DNA of 64,000 nt from Rhodococcus sp. OK302 (lineage in GTDB: Bacteria > Actinomycetota > Actinomycetes > Mycobacteriales > Mycobacteriaceae): the NCBI RefSeq assembly GCF_002245895.1, contig NZ_NPJZ01000001.1:4004501-4068500 (forward strand), read 5' to 3'. The notes beneath the pieces are model-generated. The model searched no databases. It was given only the letters and a program-made list of their open reading frames with translations, and was not told the DNA's origin. Below, one piece after another: positions 1 to 7,201 of the stretch; within the stretch, counting starts at the first letter, position 1, and each line of letters opens with the position of its first letter. The position numbers were made by a program, and so were the translations under genes.

Positions 1-402
1 AACAACTTCGATTCCGGCTCGATTGAACGGGCGTAGGAGCGCGCGTCGAGGTCCGATCGGCTGCTTCGTCGACGCGTCACGGGTGGTCAGACCGACCCAG
101 CCTTTGCCTGACGTCCGGCCGGTGTTGCCTTCGCGGAATCCGAGATTCCAGATCGCCAGCCCGAGCGCGATGGCGATGGCTGTGCCACCGAATACTGCTC
201 GGTCGGCTTCACCGCCGCCGTTCGCGTCGCGCAGTGACGAGACGACGTACCAGCCGATCATCAGGGGTAACGCGAAGATTCCGGCGTCGAATGCGGCGGC
301 GAGTACACGCAGGCGAACAGGGGCGGGTCCGCGCGGGACGATACGTCGTCCGTAGGTCTCACTGGGCCCGGGAGGTCGTTCGCTCCGGGGCGTGTCGGTC
401 AT
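1..402 (-). CDS. RDD family membrane protein, N-terminal part (cut by window edge)
   Basis: An open frame starts at the ATG at 402 and runs without a stop off the left edge, giving 134 residues. After a hydrophilic, Pro/Arg-rich N-terminus it reads LAAAFDAGIFALPLMIGWY, the Arg/Asp-bearing first helix typical of RDD proteins, followed by a second hydrophobic stretch (GGTAIAIALGLAIWNLGFRE) and the GRTSGKGWVGL loop seen in this family. RDD proteins are small polytopic membrane proteins of mostly unknown role; some act in ion or osmotic homeostasis. The C-terminal helix lies outside the window. An iron-box-like sequence lies 50-70 bp upstream of its start (453-471), so iron regulation is possible but not shown. 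Confidence 0.75.
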   Translation of the reverse strand, partial: MTDTPRSERPPGPSETYGRRIVPRGPAPVRLRVLAAAFDAGIFALPLMIGWYVVSSLRDANGGGEADRAVFGGTAIAIALGLAIWNLGFREGNTGRTSGKGWVGLTTRDASTKQPIGPRRALLRPFNRAGIEVV

Positions 403-452
403 GGTCACTGGTGGATCGAGCTCCTGGTCTGTGCTCGCAGGGGATTCGAATC

Positions 453-471
453 TTAGGTTACGGAACCCTAT
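453..471. promoter_or_regulatory. Possible IdeR/DtxR iron box
   Basis: TTAGGTTACGGAACCCTAT matches 14 of 19 positions of the consensus TTAGGTTAGGCTAACCTAA. It lies upstream of the minus-strand RDD gene and about 90 bp before the stronger box of the FhuF-like gene, so it could serve either. It is a weaker match than the box at 546-564. Confidence 0.4.
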
Positions 472-545
472 GAAGCTGGCGTCGGTTCGGGTTAGGTTCG
501 GATCTGATCCGGGTGCTCAGGGTCACAGCAATCAATTTCTTGAAT

Positions 546-564
546 TATGGTGAGGCTAACCTAT
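546..564. promoter_or_regulatory. IdeR/DtxR iron box of the FhuF-like gene
   Basis: TATGGTGAGGCTAACCTAT matches 15 of 19 positions of the IdeR consensus, with the right half GGCTAACCTA perfect. It overlaps the likely -10 region, which fits repression by iron-loaded IdeR. Transcription would start near 570, so the ATG at 563 is unlikely to be used and the protein probably begins at 602. Confidence 0.6.
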
Positions 565-601
565 GTTAAACGGGCAACATAACTTCGGCGAATTGGAGCG
601 C

Positions 602-1402
602 ATGGTGACCATGACCATGACCACCCAGCATGTGCAGTCACGAGATCTCGACCTCCGAACTGACGCATTCGCTTGCACATGCGCCCGGTTGCGGGCCCTC
701 AACCCTGACTACCCGCGGGTTTACGCGGTGGCCGCGATGGCAGGCGAAGGAAAACGGCGGTGGTGGAAACTGAGCACCGGCTTGGAGTCGGACCGCGTGG
801 ACAACTTGCTGGCGCGATCGTTGCAGGACCTCGGTAATCGCGAAGCTGCCGCAGTGCAAGTGGCAACGTCGTTGATCCATGCCGTCGTCGGCAGGGTTGC
901 GGCGTCGATCGTGGCAGACGGATCCGCCTGGGATCCGGGCCTGGAGAATCTCTGGATCCACATGGACAGCGACAGTGGCATCGACTGGGCCGGTGTCGCT
1001 GACGAAACACTGCGCGTTGCCCCCGGAAGTTCCCAGTACGGCCGCGATGGGGTTGTTGACATGCCCTGTGAGGCGGCGTTGTCCATCTGGGTAGCGCATC
1101 GATGCCTGACATCGCTTCGCGCGGTGCACAACGCGGTGTCGCGGCGTGCGCCCATCGACTCCGTCCGATTCTGGGGTCTGGTCGGGGAATCGATCTTGGG
1201 TGCGACTGCGTATGTACCAATCCTTGCGGGTGAAGGCGAAACTGTGGCGTGGCGACGTGGACAGGGATTGCTCGACGCATTTGTCGACGCCGGGGTCCCC
1301 GTGCGGACGCGTCGAAAGGGCGGTTTGCGTCCTCGTTGGCGCACGCTCGACGAAGCCCCTTGCGTCCTCGTTGGCGCACGCTCGACGAAGCCCCTTGCGT
1401 AA
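602..1402 (+). CDS. FhuF/IucC-C-terminal-like siderophore-iron reductase-type protein
   Basis: 266 residues from the ATG at 602 (GGAG just upstream). The ATG at 563 would lie at or before the expected transcription start. The middle of the protein (QVATSLIHAVVGRVAASIV, then GLENLWIHMDSDSGIDW) resembles the FhuF/IucA-IucC C-terminal group, proteins that release iron from siderophores or belong to siderophore loci. The classical C-C-x10-C-x2-C iron-sulfur motif of FhuF is not visible at the C-terminus, so reductase activity is uncertain. The preceding iron box supports expression under iron limitation. The last codons lie in a 35-bp tandem duplication that shifts the frame: with one repeat copy the protein would end after APCVIR, whereas here it ends with a different 13-residue tail. 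Confidence 0.65.
   Translation: MVTMTMTTQHVQSRDLDLRTDAFACTCARLRALNPDYPRVYAVAAMAGEGKRRWWKLSTGLESDRVDNLLARSLQDLGNREAAAVQVATSLIHAVVGRVAASIVADGSAWDPGLENLWIHMDSDSGIDWAGVADETLRVAPGSSQYGRDGVVDMPCEAALSIWVAHRCLTSLRAVHNAVSRRAPIDSVRFWGLVGESILGATAYVPILAGEGETVAWRRGQGLLDAFVDAGVPVRTRRKGGLRPRWRTLDEAPCVLVGARSTKPLA
1326..1395. repeat. Perfect 35-bp tandem duplication at the 3' end of the FhuF-like gene
   Basis: Two identical adjacent 35-bp copies (1326-1360 and 1361-1395) are followed by the first five bases of a third. The unit length is not a multiple of three, so the second copy is read in another frame and replaces the C-terminus of the protein. The repeat stops immediately before the iron box at 1403. 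Confidence 0.95.
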
Positions 1403-1421
1403 TTAGGTAAACCTTGCCTAT
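1403..1421. promoter_or_regulatory. Probable IdeR/DtxR iron box before the small RNA
   Basis: TTAGGTAAACCTTGCCTAT keeps both outer arms (TTAGGT and CCTA) of the IdeR palindrome and matches 13 of 19 consensus positions. A possible -10 element (TATGCT, 1419-1424) overlaps its end, placing a transcription start near 1431. No protein gene starts for 240 bp, so the target is probably the structured RNA that follows. Confidence 0.5.
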
Positions 1422-1430
1422 GCTTATGTG

Positions 1431-1567
1431 GCACGGAGCGGGAGTTACCAGCCCGCACAGTGCAATCAACTGCCGGACCGCGCCGGAGTCCTGAGGGCTG
1501 CAGAGACTCCCGGTCCTTCCCACGGCGGGTTTCGCATCACACGATGCGGAGCCCGCCGGTTCTTGTT
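1431..1567 (+). ncRNA. Putative iron-responsive small RNA (MrsI-like position)
   Basis: Directly after an iron box and -10-like element lie three consecutive stem-loops and no good reading frame. They are GCGGG/CCCGC at 1438-1456, a long stem GGACCG + GGAGTC pairing with GACTCC + CGGTCC at 1475-1516 (4-nt bulge, 14-nt apical loop), and a terminator hairpin at 1523-1558 followed by TTCTTGTTT. The next gene is a PaaI-type thioesterase. From memory, the M. tuberculosis IdeR-controlled small RNA MrsI lies just upstream of the thioesterase-like gene Rv1847, the same arrangement. I infer a positional homologue; sequence similarity to MrsI was not checked. A structured 5' leader of the thioesterase gene is the alternative. 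Confidence 0.5.
1523..1558 (+). terminator. Rho-independent terminator of the putative small RNA
   Basis: A long GC-rich hairpin (CGGCGGG..CGCATC pairing with GATGCG..CCCGCCG around an ACAC loop, two internal mismatches) is followed by GTTCTTGTTT. It ends transcription about 100 bp before the thioesterase start. Confidence 0.65.
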
Positions 1568-1660
1568 TCCAGACCTGAGTCCAGGCTCGAGTAGCTACTC
1601 GTGTAGGCAAGTAGTCAGCGGCAGCCACTCCGGCGCCACGGAACCACAGATGGAGAAGGC

Positions 1661-2089
1661 ATGGCCGACACAGCTGACATTGCCGAATTGAAGAACTTGT
1701 TGGGAACAGGCTTCGACGCCACCATCGGCTTGGAATACACCGAAGTGACACCGGACCGTGTCCGCGCACAGTGGACCGTCAAGCCCACGTTGCACCAGCC
1801 CGCCGGGATTCAGCACGGCGGCGTGTATTGCTCCGTTGTGGAGTCACTGGCCAGCATCGGCGGCACAGTGTGGCTGGGGGAGCGCGGGCATGTTGTCGGC
1901 GTTAACAACAACACCGATTTCCTGCGGGCAACCCGCGAAGGCACGCTGACCGCTGAGGCCAACCCGATTCACCGAGGGCGCACATCGCAGCTCTGGGAAG
2001 TTCGTATATCCGACGAGAGCGGCCGGTTGGTCTCCAAGGGCCAAGTTCGCCTCGCGAACATCACCGATACCGCAGCCATCGGAAACTGA
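1661..2089 (+). CDS. PaaI-type hotdog-fold acyl-CoA thioesterase
   Basis: 142 residues with the hotdog-fold signature around residues 48-70 (GIQHGGVYCSVVESLASIGG), including the HGG turn and the downstream Ser/Glu region typical of PaaI/YbgC-type thioesterases. These cytosolic enzymes hydrolyse acyl-CoA thioesters; the natural substrate cannot be read from the sequence. The length is normal. A ribosome site (GGAG) sits before the ATG in ATGGAGAAGGCATG. The gene follows the putative small RNA and converges on ndh, sharing the hairpin at 2109-2148. It resembles Rv1847 of M. tuberculosis in size and type (recalled, not aligned). Confidence 0.85.
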   Translation: MADTADIAELKNLLGTGFDATIGLEYTEVTPDRVRAQWTVKPTLHQPAGIQHGGVYCSVVESLASIGGTVWLGERGHVVGVNNNTDFLRATREGTLTAEANPIHRGRTSQLWEVRISDESGRLVSKGQVRLANITDTAAIGN

Positions 2090-2108
2090 CGTCAGAACGG
2101 CTGAAATA

Positions 2109-2148
2109 GGAGAACGGCGGCGGAATCGAAATTCCGCCGCCGTTCTCC
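2109..2148. terminator. Bidirectional terminator between thioesterase gene and ndh
   Basis: A perfect 18-bp inverted repeat (GGAGAACGGCGGCGGAAT and its complement) with a CGAA loop. It lies between two convergent genes and can fold on either strand. Confidence 0.85.
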
Positions 2149-2162
2149 TCTAGCTGAGGATC

Positions 2163-3560
2163 TCAGCCGGCTGCCTTGTCCTGCTTGTCAGCAGATTTGC
2201 CCGCCTTGACTTCTGACTGTTTCTGTTGATGTTTCTCCAACTCGCCCATGGCATTTCGAGCAAATACCTGCTGCTCGGTGGACGCCATCTGAGCGCGGCC
2301 GCGGCCGAAGAACGTCACGACCCACGACAGAATCGTGGATGCGCGCGAGCGGAACCCGACCAGGTACAGCAGGTGAATGGCAAGCCATGCAACCCAGCCG
2401 ATGAAACCACTGATCTCGAGCTTGCCGACCTTGGCCACCGCACTGAAACGCGAAATGGTGGCCATACTTCCCTTGTCGAAGTACTTGAACGGCACGCGCG
2501 CCGTCGGGGCCTGGCCGTCAATTTCGGCTTTGATCTGCTTGGCCGCATATTTGCCGCCCTGCATCGCGACCTGCGCCAAACCCGGCAACTTGTCCAACGA
2601 CATCATGTCGCCGACAACAAACACGTTGGGATGACCGGGCAACGACAGGTCCGGATTGACCATCACACGGCCGGCGCGGTCCGTCTCGCCGCCACTCTGC
2701 TCCGCTAACTGCTTTCCGAGTGGGCTGGCCTGAACACCAGCCGACCACACCTTGCACTGCGACTCGATGCGGCGCAGCGTGCCGTCCTTCTCCTTGATAA
2801 TCAGCCCGTCGTTGTCGACATCGGTGACCATGGCATCCAACTGGATCTCCACACCGAGGCCCTCGAGCGTTTCCGCTGCTTTACGGCTCAACTTGCCGCC
2901 GTAGACCGGAAGAACCGCCGACGCACCATCAAGCAAGACAACGCGAGCCTCACGGGGATCGATCTTGCGGAACGCACCGTCGAGAGTGCGCCGCGACAAC
3001 TCCGCGATCTGACCGGCCAACTCCACACCCGTCGGGCCCGCGCCGACAACAACGAATGTCAGTAACCTGGCTCGCTCGGCCGGATCGTCGGACAGTTCAG
3101 CCTGCTCGAAAGCACCGAGAATACGACCGCGAAGCTCGAGAGCGTCGTCGATCGTCTTCATTCCGGGGGCGAACTCCGCAAAATGGTCGTTGCCGAAGTA
3201 CGACTGACCAGCACCCGCGGCAACGATCAAACTGTCGAAGGGAGTGACGGTGACGCGCTCCAAGAGCCGTGATGTGACAGTTCGGTTTTCGAGGTCGATT
3301 GTCTCGACTTCACCGAGCAGAACCTGGGCATTCTTCTGCTTGCGCAGGACGAGCCTGGTAGCGGGAGCGATATCGCCCACCGAGAGAATTCCGGTAGCTA
3401 CCTGATAGAGGAGCGGCTGGAAAAGATGATGGGTGGTACGCGCGATCATCGTGATGTCGGCATCGGCTTTCTTGAGAGCCTGAGTGCCGAACAGTCCACC
3501 GAAGCCGGAACCAATCACCACAACTCTGTGGCGGTGCGATTCAACCGACTGGATGCTCAT
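2163..3560 (-). CDS. ndh: Type II NADH dehydrogenase (NADH:menaquinone oxidoreductase)
   Basis: 465 residues from the ATG at 3560, preceded by GAGGAG at good spacing; a longer frame upstream has no ribosome site and no family resemblance. The N-terminal FAD-binding fold carries VVVIGSGFGG (residues 13-22). The second, NADH-binding fold carries VVVGAGPTGVE (170-180). The FAD-contact region near the C-terminus (NVFVVGDM) is present. A C-terminal amphipathic stretch (WVAWLAIHLLYLVGF) anchors this monotopic enzyme to the membrane. It transfers electrons from NADH to menaquinone without pumping protons. The gene stands alone, convergent with the thioesterase gene. The tail is Lys/Gln-rich. Confidence 0.95.
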   Translation of the reverse strand: MSIQSVESHRHRVVVIGSGFGGLFGTQALKKADADITMIARTTHHLFQPLLYQVATGILSVGDIAPATRLVLRKQKNAQVLLGEVETIDLENRTVTSRLLERVTVTPFDSLIVAAGAGQSYFGNDHFAEFAPGMKTIDDALELRGRILGAFEQAELSDDPAERARLLTFVVVGAGPTGVELAGQIAELSRRTLDGAFRKIDPREARVVLLDGASAVLPVYGGKLSRKAAETLEGLGVEIQLDAMVTDVDNDGLIIKEKDGTLRRIESQCKVWSAGVQASPLGKQLAEQSGGETDRAGRVMVNPDLSLPGHPNVFVVGDMMSLDKLPGLAQVAMQGGKYAAKQIKAEIDGQAPTARVPFKYFDKGSMATISRFSAVAKVGKLEISGFIGWVAWLAIHLLYLVGFRSRASTILSWVVTFFGRGRAQMASTEQQVFARNAMGELEKHQQKQSEVKAGKSADKQDKAAG

Positions 3561-3732
3561 TCCATGCTCCTCGAGTTGTAGACGACGGGTCCTACGGTAG
3601 TCCCACGAGCGCTCAGGTTCTCTGCGAGTTCGCAAGATGTCCACCTTGAGCGGAATCGATCCAGTAACAAGCCGGCGACTCCCCACCGTGATCATTTCGT
3701 GCAGGGAGCGGCCAGATTGCGGTCCGCGGGGA

Positions 3733-3843
3733 CTACTGCCGAATCGACAAGATAAACAGCGCAATACATCCGCCCACGAATACCAGTATCGACAATGCGA
3801 CCGACGCGTAGCCGACGCCTACACCGATTGATGCCCAATCCAT
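3733..3843 (-). CDS. Small single-pass membrane protein, 36 residues
   Basis: A short frame starts at an ATG preceded by GAGAGGG at proper spacing. It encodes MDWASIGVGVGYASVALSIL followed by VFVGGCIALFILSIRQ, essentially one hydrophobic helix with a charged end. It lies on the same strand as ndh and 172 bp upstream of it, so the two may be co-transcribed. No family recognised. Support is the ribosome site and the coherent transmembrane profile. Confidence 0.45.
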   Translation of the reverse strand: MDWASIGVGVGYASVALSILVFVGGCIALFILSIRQ

Positions 3844-4250
3844 GTGCTTACCCTCTCATCCATTTCGAACTGATGGTTCGATCACATCACCGTACTGATG
3901 CCGGGGCGGAATCGGCAGCGAGACTCACGTGCGGCGCGCCGTGGCGATTGATTCGAATTCGATGCGATTTCGGGCGCGAGTGATGGTGATCGCGAAATTT
4001 CGGGCGGGGTTGGGCCAAGATCTTCCGTGACCAGCGGATATTACATTTGGCCTGAAGTAACTGAAAGTTTACCAAAATGAGACCAATGGGTGGTTCTAGT
4101 GGGAATTCAGTGCGAAATTGGGGACAAATAGGACATAAAACCGACCAATGTTTGGCAAGTTGGCCAATTTCGTAACTGGAAGAATGCTACGGTTCTGCCA
4201 ATTCGTCACCATTGGTGCTTCGGCACTCGAGAACCCGGGGGTAGGTAGCT
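3844..4250. other. Non-coding upstream region of the six-gene operon
   Basis: About 400 bp without a convincing gene, more AT-rich than its surroundings. It holds CGAAATTTCG (a short palindrome near 3991) and repeated TTGGC/CCAAT motifs around 4085-4220 that could bind a regulator. It ends in GGGGGTAGG, the ribosome site of the gene at 4251. The promoter of the minus-strand small gene must also lie here. Confidence 0.5.
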
Positions 4251-4775
4251 ATGAGTCGCGATGCATTTCAGAATGTGCCGGTCGGTCGCCGCAAGTTCGT
4301 CAAGACGGTATTGGCCGCGTCAGCAGTTTCGGTTCCGATCGTGACGTCTATCAGTTTGGGAGGTGCTGCACCGGCTTTCGCTTCGGGCGACACTCCCAAC
4401 CTGTCGGGTGTTCCGAATCGCGGCCAGGGCCAGAACGGCCAAGGCGGACAGTCGGGCGATGGTGGAAACGGGACAGGCCAAGGCGGTAACGGCGGCCAGG
4501 GAAATGGCGGCGGTGGCCAAGGCGGTAATGGCACACCGCCAGGTCAGCCCGGAGATTCAGGTTCGTCGGGTAGCGCGGGCAGTTCAGGTTCGTCCGGTAG
4601 CTCGGGATCAGGCTCGACAGGATCAGGCTCGGGTAGCTCGGGTGGAACCACAACGCCGACCGCCAACCCGACGCCTCGCGAAGTGCCGACACCGCCGACC
4701 GTCAGGCCGACACCGCCGACCGTCAGCCCGACAATGCCGCCCGAAGTACCGACCGACCCGACCGAATCGAACTAG
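4251..4775 (+). CDS. Tat-exported Gly/Ser/Pro-rich low-complexity protein
   Basis: 174 residues. Residues about 11-18 (GRRKFVKT) match the twin-arginine motif, followed by a hydrophobic stretch and a signal-peptidase-like AFASG, so the protein is probably exported folded. The mature part has three blocks: Gly/Gln/Asn repeats (GQGGNGGQGNGGG), a Ser/Gly block (GSSGSAGSSGSSG), and a Pro/Thr block (PTPPTVRPTPPTVSP) ending near the C-terminus without a sortase LPxTG. Ser/Thr/Pro-rich exported proteins are common glycosylation targets. The gene opens an operon with a glycosyltransferase only 30 bp downstream, so I infer that this is the substrate or surface partner of that enzyme set. A RiPP-like precursor read by the PqqD-like protein is the other possibility. 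Confidence 0.75.
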   Translation: MSRDAFQNVPVGRRKFVKTVLAASAVSVPIVTSISLGGAAPAFASGDTPNLSGVPNRGQGQNGQGGQSGDGGNGTGQGGNGGQGNGGGGQGGNGTPPGQPGDSGSSGSAGSSGSSGSSGSGSTGSGSGSSGGTTTPTANPTPREVPTPPTVRPTPPTVSPTMPPEVPTDPTESN

Positions 4776-4805
4776 TAGCAGGTTGGCATTGAAGGGTAGT
4801 TCACG

Positions 4806-6896
4806 ATGAGTGAGTTCGATGTCGCACTGCACCGCGCTCTGAAGAAGCTTCAGAGCGCGGGTGCAGTGGAGGTCAAGGAGACACCGCCCCATGGCGAGTC
4901 TGTGGATCTGACGATTGCGATTGCGACGTATGACGATTTCGACGGTGCGTATTTCACGATTCATTCGATATTGACTCACCATCGTGAAGTTCTCGATCGA
5001 GTCGAGTTCGTACTGTTGGACAATTTTCCCGAGGGACTGCCGGCGCCGATGCTGGAGTCGTTCGCGAAGTACGTTCCGCGGTTCCGTTATATTCCGTTCA
5101 CGGATGTTCGGTCCACGGCAGTCCGAGATATATTGTTCCGCAAGGCAACTGGAAAATATGTACTCGTTCTCGACTCTCATGTGATTTTGGCTCCCGGATC
5201 GCTGGCGTCGTTGTTGGCCCATTTCGATGCAGATCCCGACACCGACGATCTGATTCAAGGTCCGATGCTGTCGCAGGATTCTTCACACATTGCGGCTACC
5301 CACATGGAACCTCGGTGGAAGCGAGGCATGTTCGGTGCCTGGGGTGTAGACCCACGGGCCAAGGAAAACCCCGAGGTCCCGTTCGAGATCGACATGCAAG
5401 GGTTGGGTTCGTTTGCATGCCGTCGTGAGGCCTGGCCGGGGTTGAACGAACACTTCACGGGCTTCGGCGGTGAAGAGGGATACATTCACGAGAAGTTCCG
5501 CATCAATGGCGGAAAAGTGATCTGCCTGCCGAGGTTCCGCTGGTTGCATCGATTCGAACGGCCGTTGGGCGTCCCGTACCGCATCAATTGGCCGGATCGG
5601 ATTCACAACTACCTGCTGGGCTGGCAAGAGATCGGTTGGGACGTCGAATCTGTTCACCGCCAATTTTCGATACACCTGGGTGGGTCCTATCCGAACATTC
5701 GTCGGGAGGCCGAACTCCGTGTGCAGCGGCCTGAACTGATATTCGGTGGAGTACTGGCGCTCAGTGATGATCGCCGGATTGCGCCGTGGCGGTCCTGTCT
5801 GGGAGAAGCCGAGTCGATTGGGTTGGCAATTCACCGTGCCCTGCCTGCCGACGAAACACCGGATCCGTGGCGAATTGCCAGTGCGTTTGTCTCCGGCGTC
5901 GACAAAGCGATTCTGTTGGGTTGGAAATCGGTGGTCTTTTTACGGGAAGATCAGGTGATTGACGGCGCACTTGCGTACAAACTCCGCAACATCGATGGCG
6001 AACTCATCGACAGCGTTGACGCTGCGGTCATCCACTCGGTCCTCGACGACTTTTCCGATTCCGTGTTGGTCGTGCGCGCGAGCGCATATCAGGGCCTGCG
6101 GGATCAACTGTCCGGCATGATCGCCGACGCCGGTGCGTCAGTATTCGATTTGCCGACGTGGTTGCTCTTGCAGGGCGCAACGGACGTTGTGCTGAGGCAA
6201 CCTTTGACATCAGCGCGAGTTGCATCTGAGATCGGCGAGTCGACAGCAACTCCGATCTCGACACTGGGCGTTGCCGTCGTCAACCTCGATATCGATATCG
6301 ACAGATGGAATTCGTCGTGGCAGACATTCAATCAACTTCTGAATGTTACTGAGGTAGTGCGGCTTTCGGCGTCCGAAGACCGTGCCAACCCGGAGGTTGG
6401 ATTCGCAGCCTCCTGGCGCCGTGCAATTGCCCTGGCTGCGGAGAAGGAGTGGGGTTCGGTTCTCGTCACCGCCGACGACGTCGACCTACTCGATGCGTCC
6501 AGTTCGATCCTGGAATCGGCGCGTACTGAACTCGAACACAGTTCGTGGGATGTGGTGCAGTTGGGGCACGATGCAAAATCTCGCAGTGGCTCATTGCTCG
6601 ACGGTTCTTCACTGATGCGTGCAGCTTCCGAAAACCGTGGAGTTCACGCCGTTCTGGTCCATTCGCGTGCGTTCGAGCGGATTCTCGACTCCATTCCCGA
6701 CCCGAATTCGGATGTGGAGGGATTTACGACGTGGGCGGGGCGTTACCGCACCATCGGCGATTTCTTGGTTGACGGCAACGTCGCCGGTACGTTGACGTGC
6801 TGCTCGCTCTCACCGGGAATCGCCACCAACCGTGACTTGCTCCGCGCCGGCGCGGTCGAGTCCGACTATTCGCAACGATTCACACTCGGCCATTGA
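4806..6896 (+). CDS. Two-domain glycosyltransferase (GT2 plus GT25-like)
   Basis: 696 residues. Residues about 35-240 form a family-2 GT-A fold (LTIAIATYDDFDGAYFTIHS, then VLVLDSHVILAPGSL), with DSH where many GT2 enzymes have DxD. A following segment (GLGSFACRREAWPGL and GFGGEEGYIHEK) looks like the acceptor part. A second region from about residue 490 (LGVAVVNLDIDIDRW, then SVLVTADDVDLLDAS and VVQLGHDA) resembles family-25 LPS-type glycosyltransferases. The middle 150 residues match nothing I know. It probably transfers sugars from nucleotide-sugars, cytosolic side, onto a protein or surface glycan. Two-domain GTs of this type suggest synthesis of a two-residue unit. It lies between the exported Gly/Ser/Pro protein and the PqqD-like gene in one operon. 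Confidence 0.75.
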   Translation: MSEFDVALHRALKKLQSAGAVEVKETPPHGESVDLTIAIATYDDFDGAYFTIHSILTHHREVLDRVEFVLLDNFPEGLPAPMLESFAKYVPRFRYIPFTDVRSTAVRDILFRKATGKYVLVLDSHVILAPGSLASLLAHFDADPDTDDLIQGPMLSQDSSHIAATHMEPRWKRGMFGAWGVDPRAKENPEVPFEIDMQGLGSFACRREAWPGLNEHFTGFGGEEGYIHEKFRINGGKVICLPRFRWLHRFERPLGVPYRINWPDRIHNYLLGWQEIGWDVESVHRQFSIHLGGSYPNIRREAELRVQRPELIFGGVLALSDDRRIAPWRSCLGEAESIGLAIHRALPADETPDPWRIASAFVSGVDKAILLGWKSVVFLREDQVIDGALAYKLRNIDGELIDSVDAAVIHSVLDDFSDSVLVVRASAYQGLRDQLSGMIADAGASVFDLPTWLLLQGATDVVLRQPLTSARVASEIGESTATPISTLGVAVVNLDIDIDRWNSSWQTFNQLLNVTEVVRLSASEDRANPEVGFAASWRRAIALAAEKEWGSVLVTADDVDLLDASSSILESARTELEHSSWDVVQLGHDAKSRSGSLLDGSSLMRAASENRGVHAVLVHSRAFERILDSIPDPNSDVEGFTTWAGRYRTIGDFLVDGNVAGTLTCCSLSPGIATNRDLLRAGAVESDYSQRFTLGH

Positions 6897-6925
6897 CCGT
6901 TCACCAAGATATGCAGGGAGTTTCC

Positions 6926-7198
6926 GTGACTGAGTTGCTTGTAGATACGAGACCACAACGCTCATCCAGCGTGGAGAGCAACGACCTCACCGACGGTGTT
7001 GTGTTGTACGACAGTTCCGTCGAGATTGCGCATCATCTCAACCCTGTCGCGACGTTGGTGTGGGAGTTGTGTGACGGGCGGATTGTCAGCGACATCGTCG
7101 ATGCGGTTGCCGAGGTCTTGGAGATCCCCGTGATCGAAGCAGAGTCGATCGTCAACGAAACGCTCGGACAATTCATCACCTCCCGTTTGTTGGTGTGA
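6926..7198 (+). CDS. PqqD-like peptide-recognition protein
   Basis: 90 residues from the GTG at 6926, which has AGGGAG five bases upstream; the ATG at 6911 is a longer alternative. The body (LYDSSVEIAHHLNPVATLVW, ELCDGRIVSDIVDAV, then a helical C-terminus) is a typical PqqD fold, i.e. a RiPP recognition element (RRE). Such proteins bind leader peptides and present them to modifying enzymes. No radical-SAM enzyme is nearby. Instead it sits next to an HPr-kinase-like ATPase and a nucleotidyltransferase, as in the HPr-rel-A gene sets known from PEP-CTERM/exosortase bacteria (recalled). A peptide-chaperone role for the modification operon is inferred. Confidence 0.8.
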   Translation: MTELLVDTRPQRSSSVESNDLTDGVVLYDSSVEIAHHLNPVATLVWELCDGRIVSDIVDAVAEVLEIPVIEAESIVNETLGQFITSRLLV

Positions 7199-7201
7199 AT
7201 C

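Noticed and set aside
699..1769. Long minus-strand frame opposite the FhuF-like gene, small RNA and thioesterase
   Set aside because: Arg/Pro/Ser-rich translation without any family resemblance, no ribosome site; a typical shadow in high-GC DNA. It would also cover the terminator and iron box.
2163..3764. Longer 533-codon reading of ndh
   Set aside because: The extra 68 N-terminal residues lack a ribosome site and family similarity; GAGGAG precedes the ATG at 3560, where the FAD fold begins.
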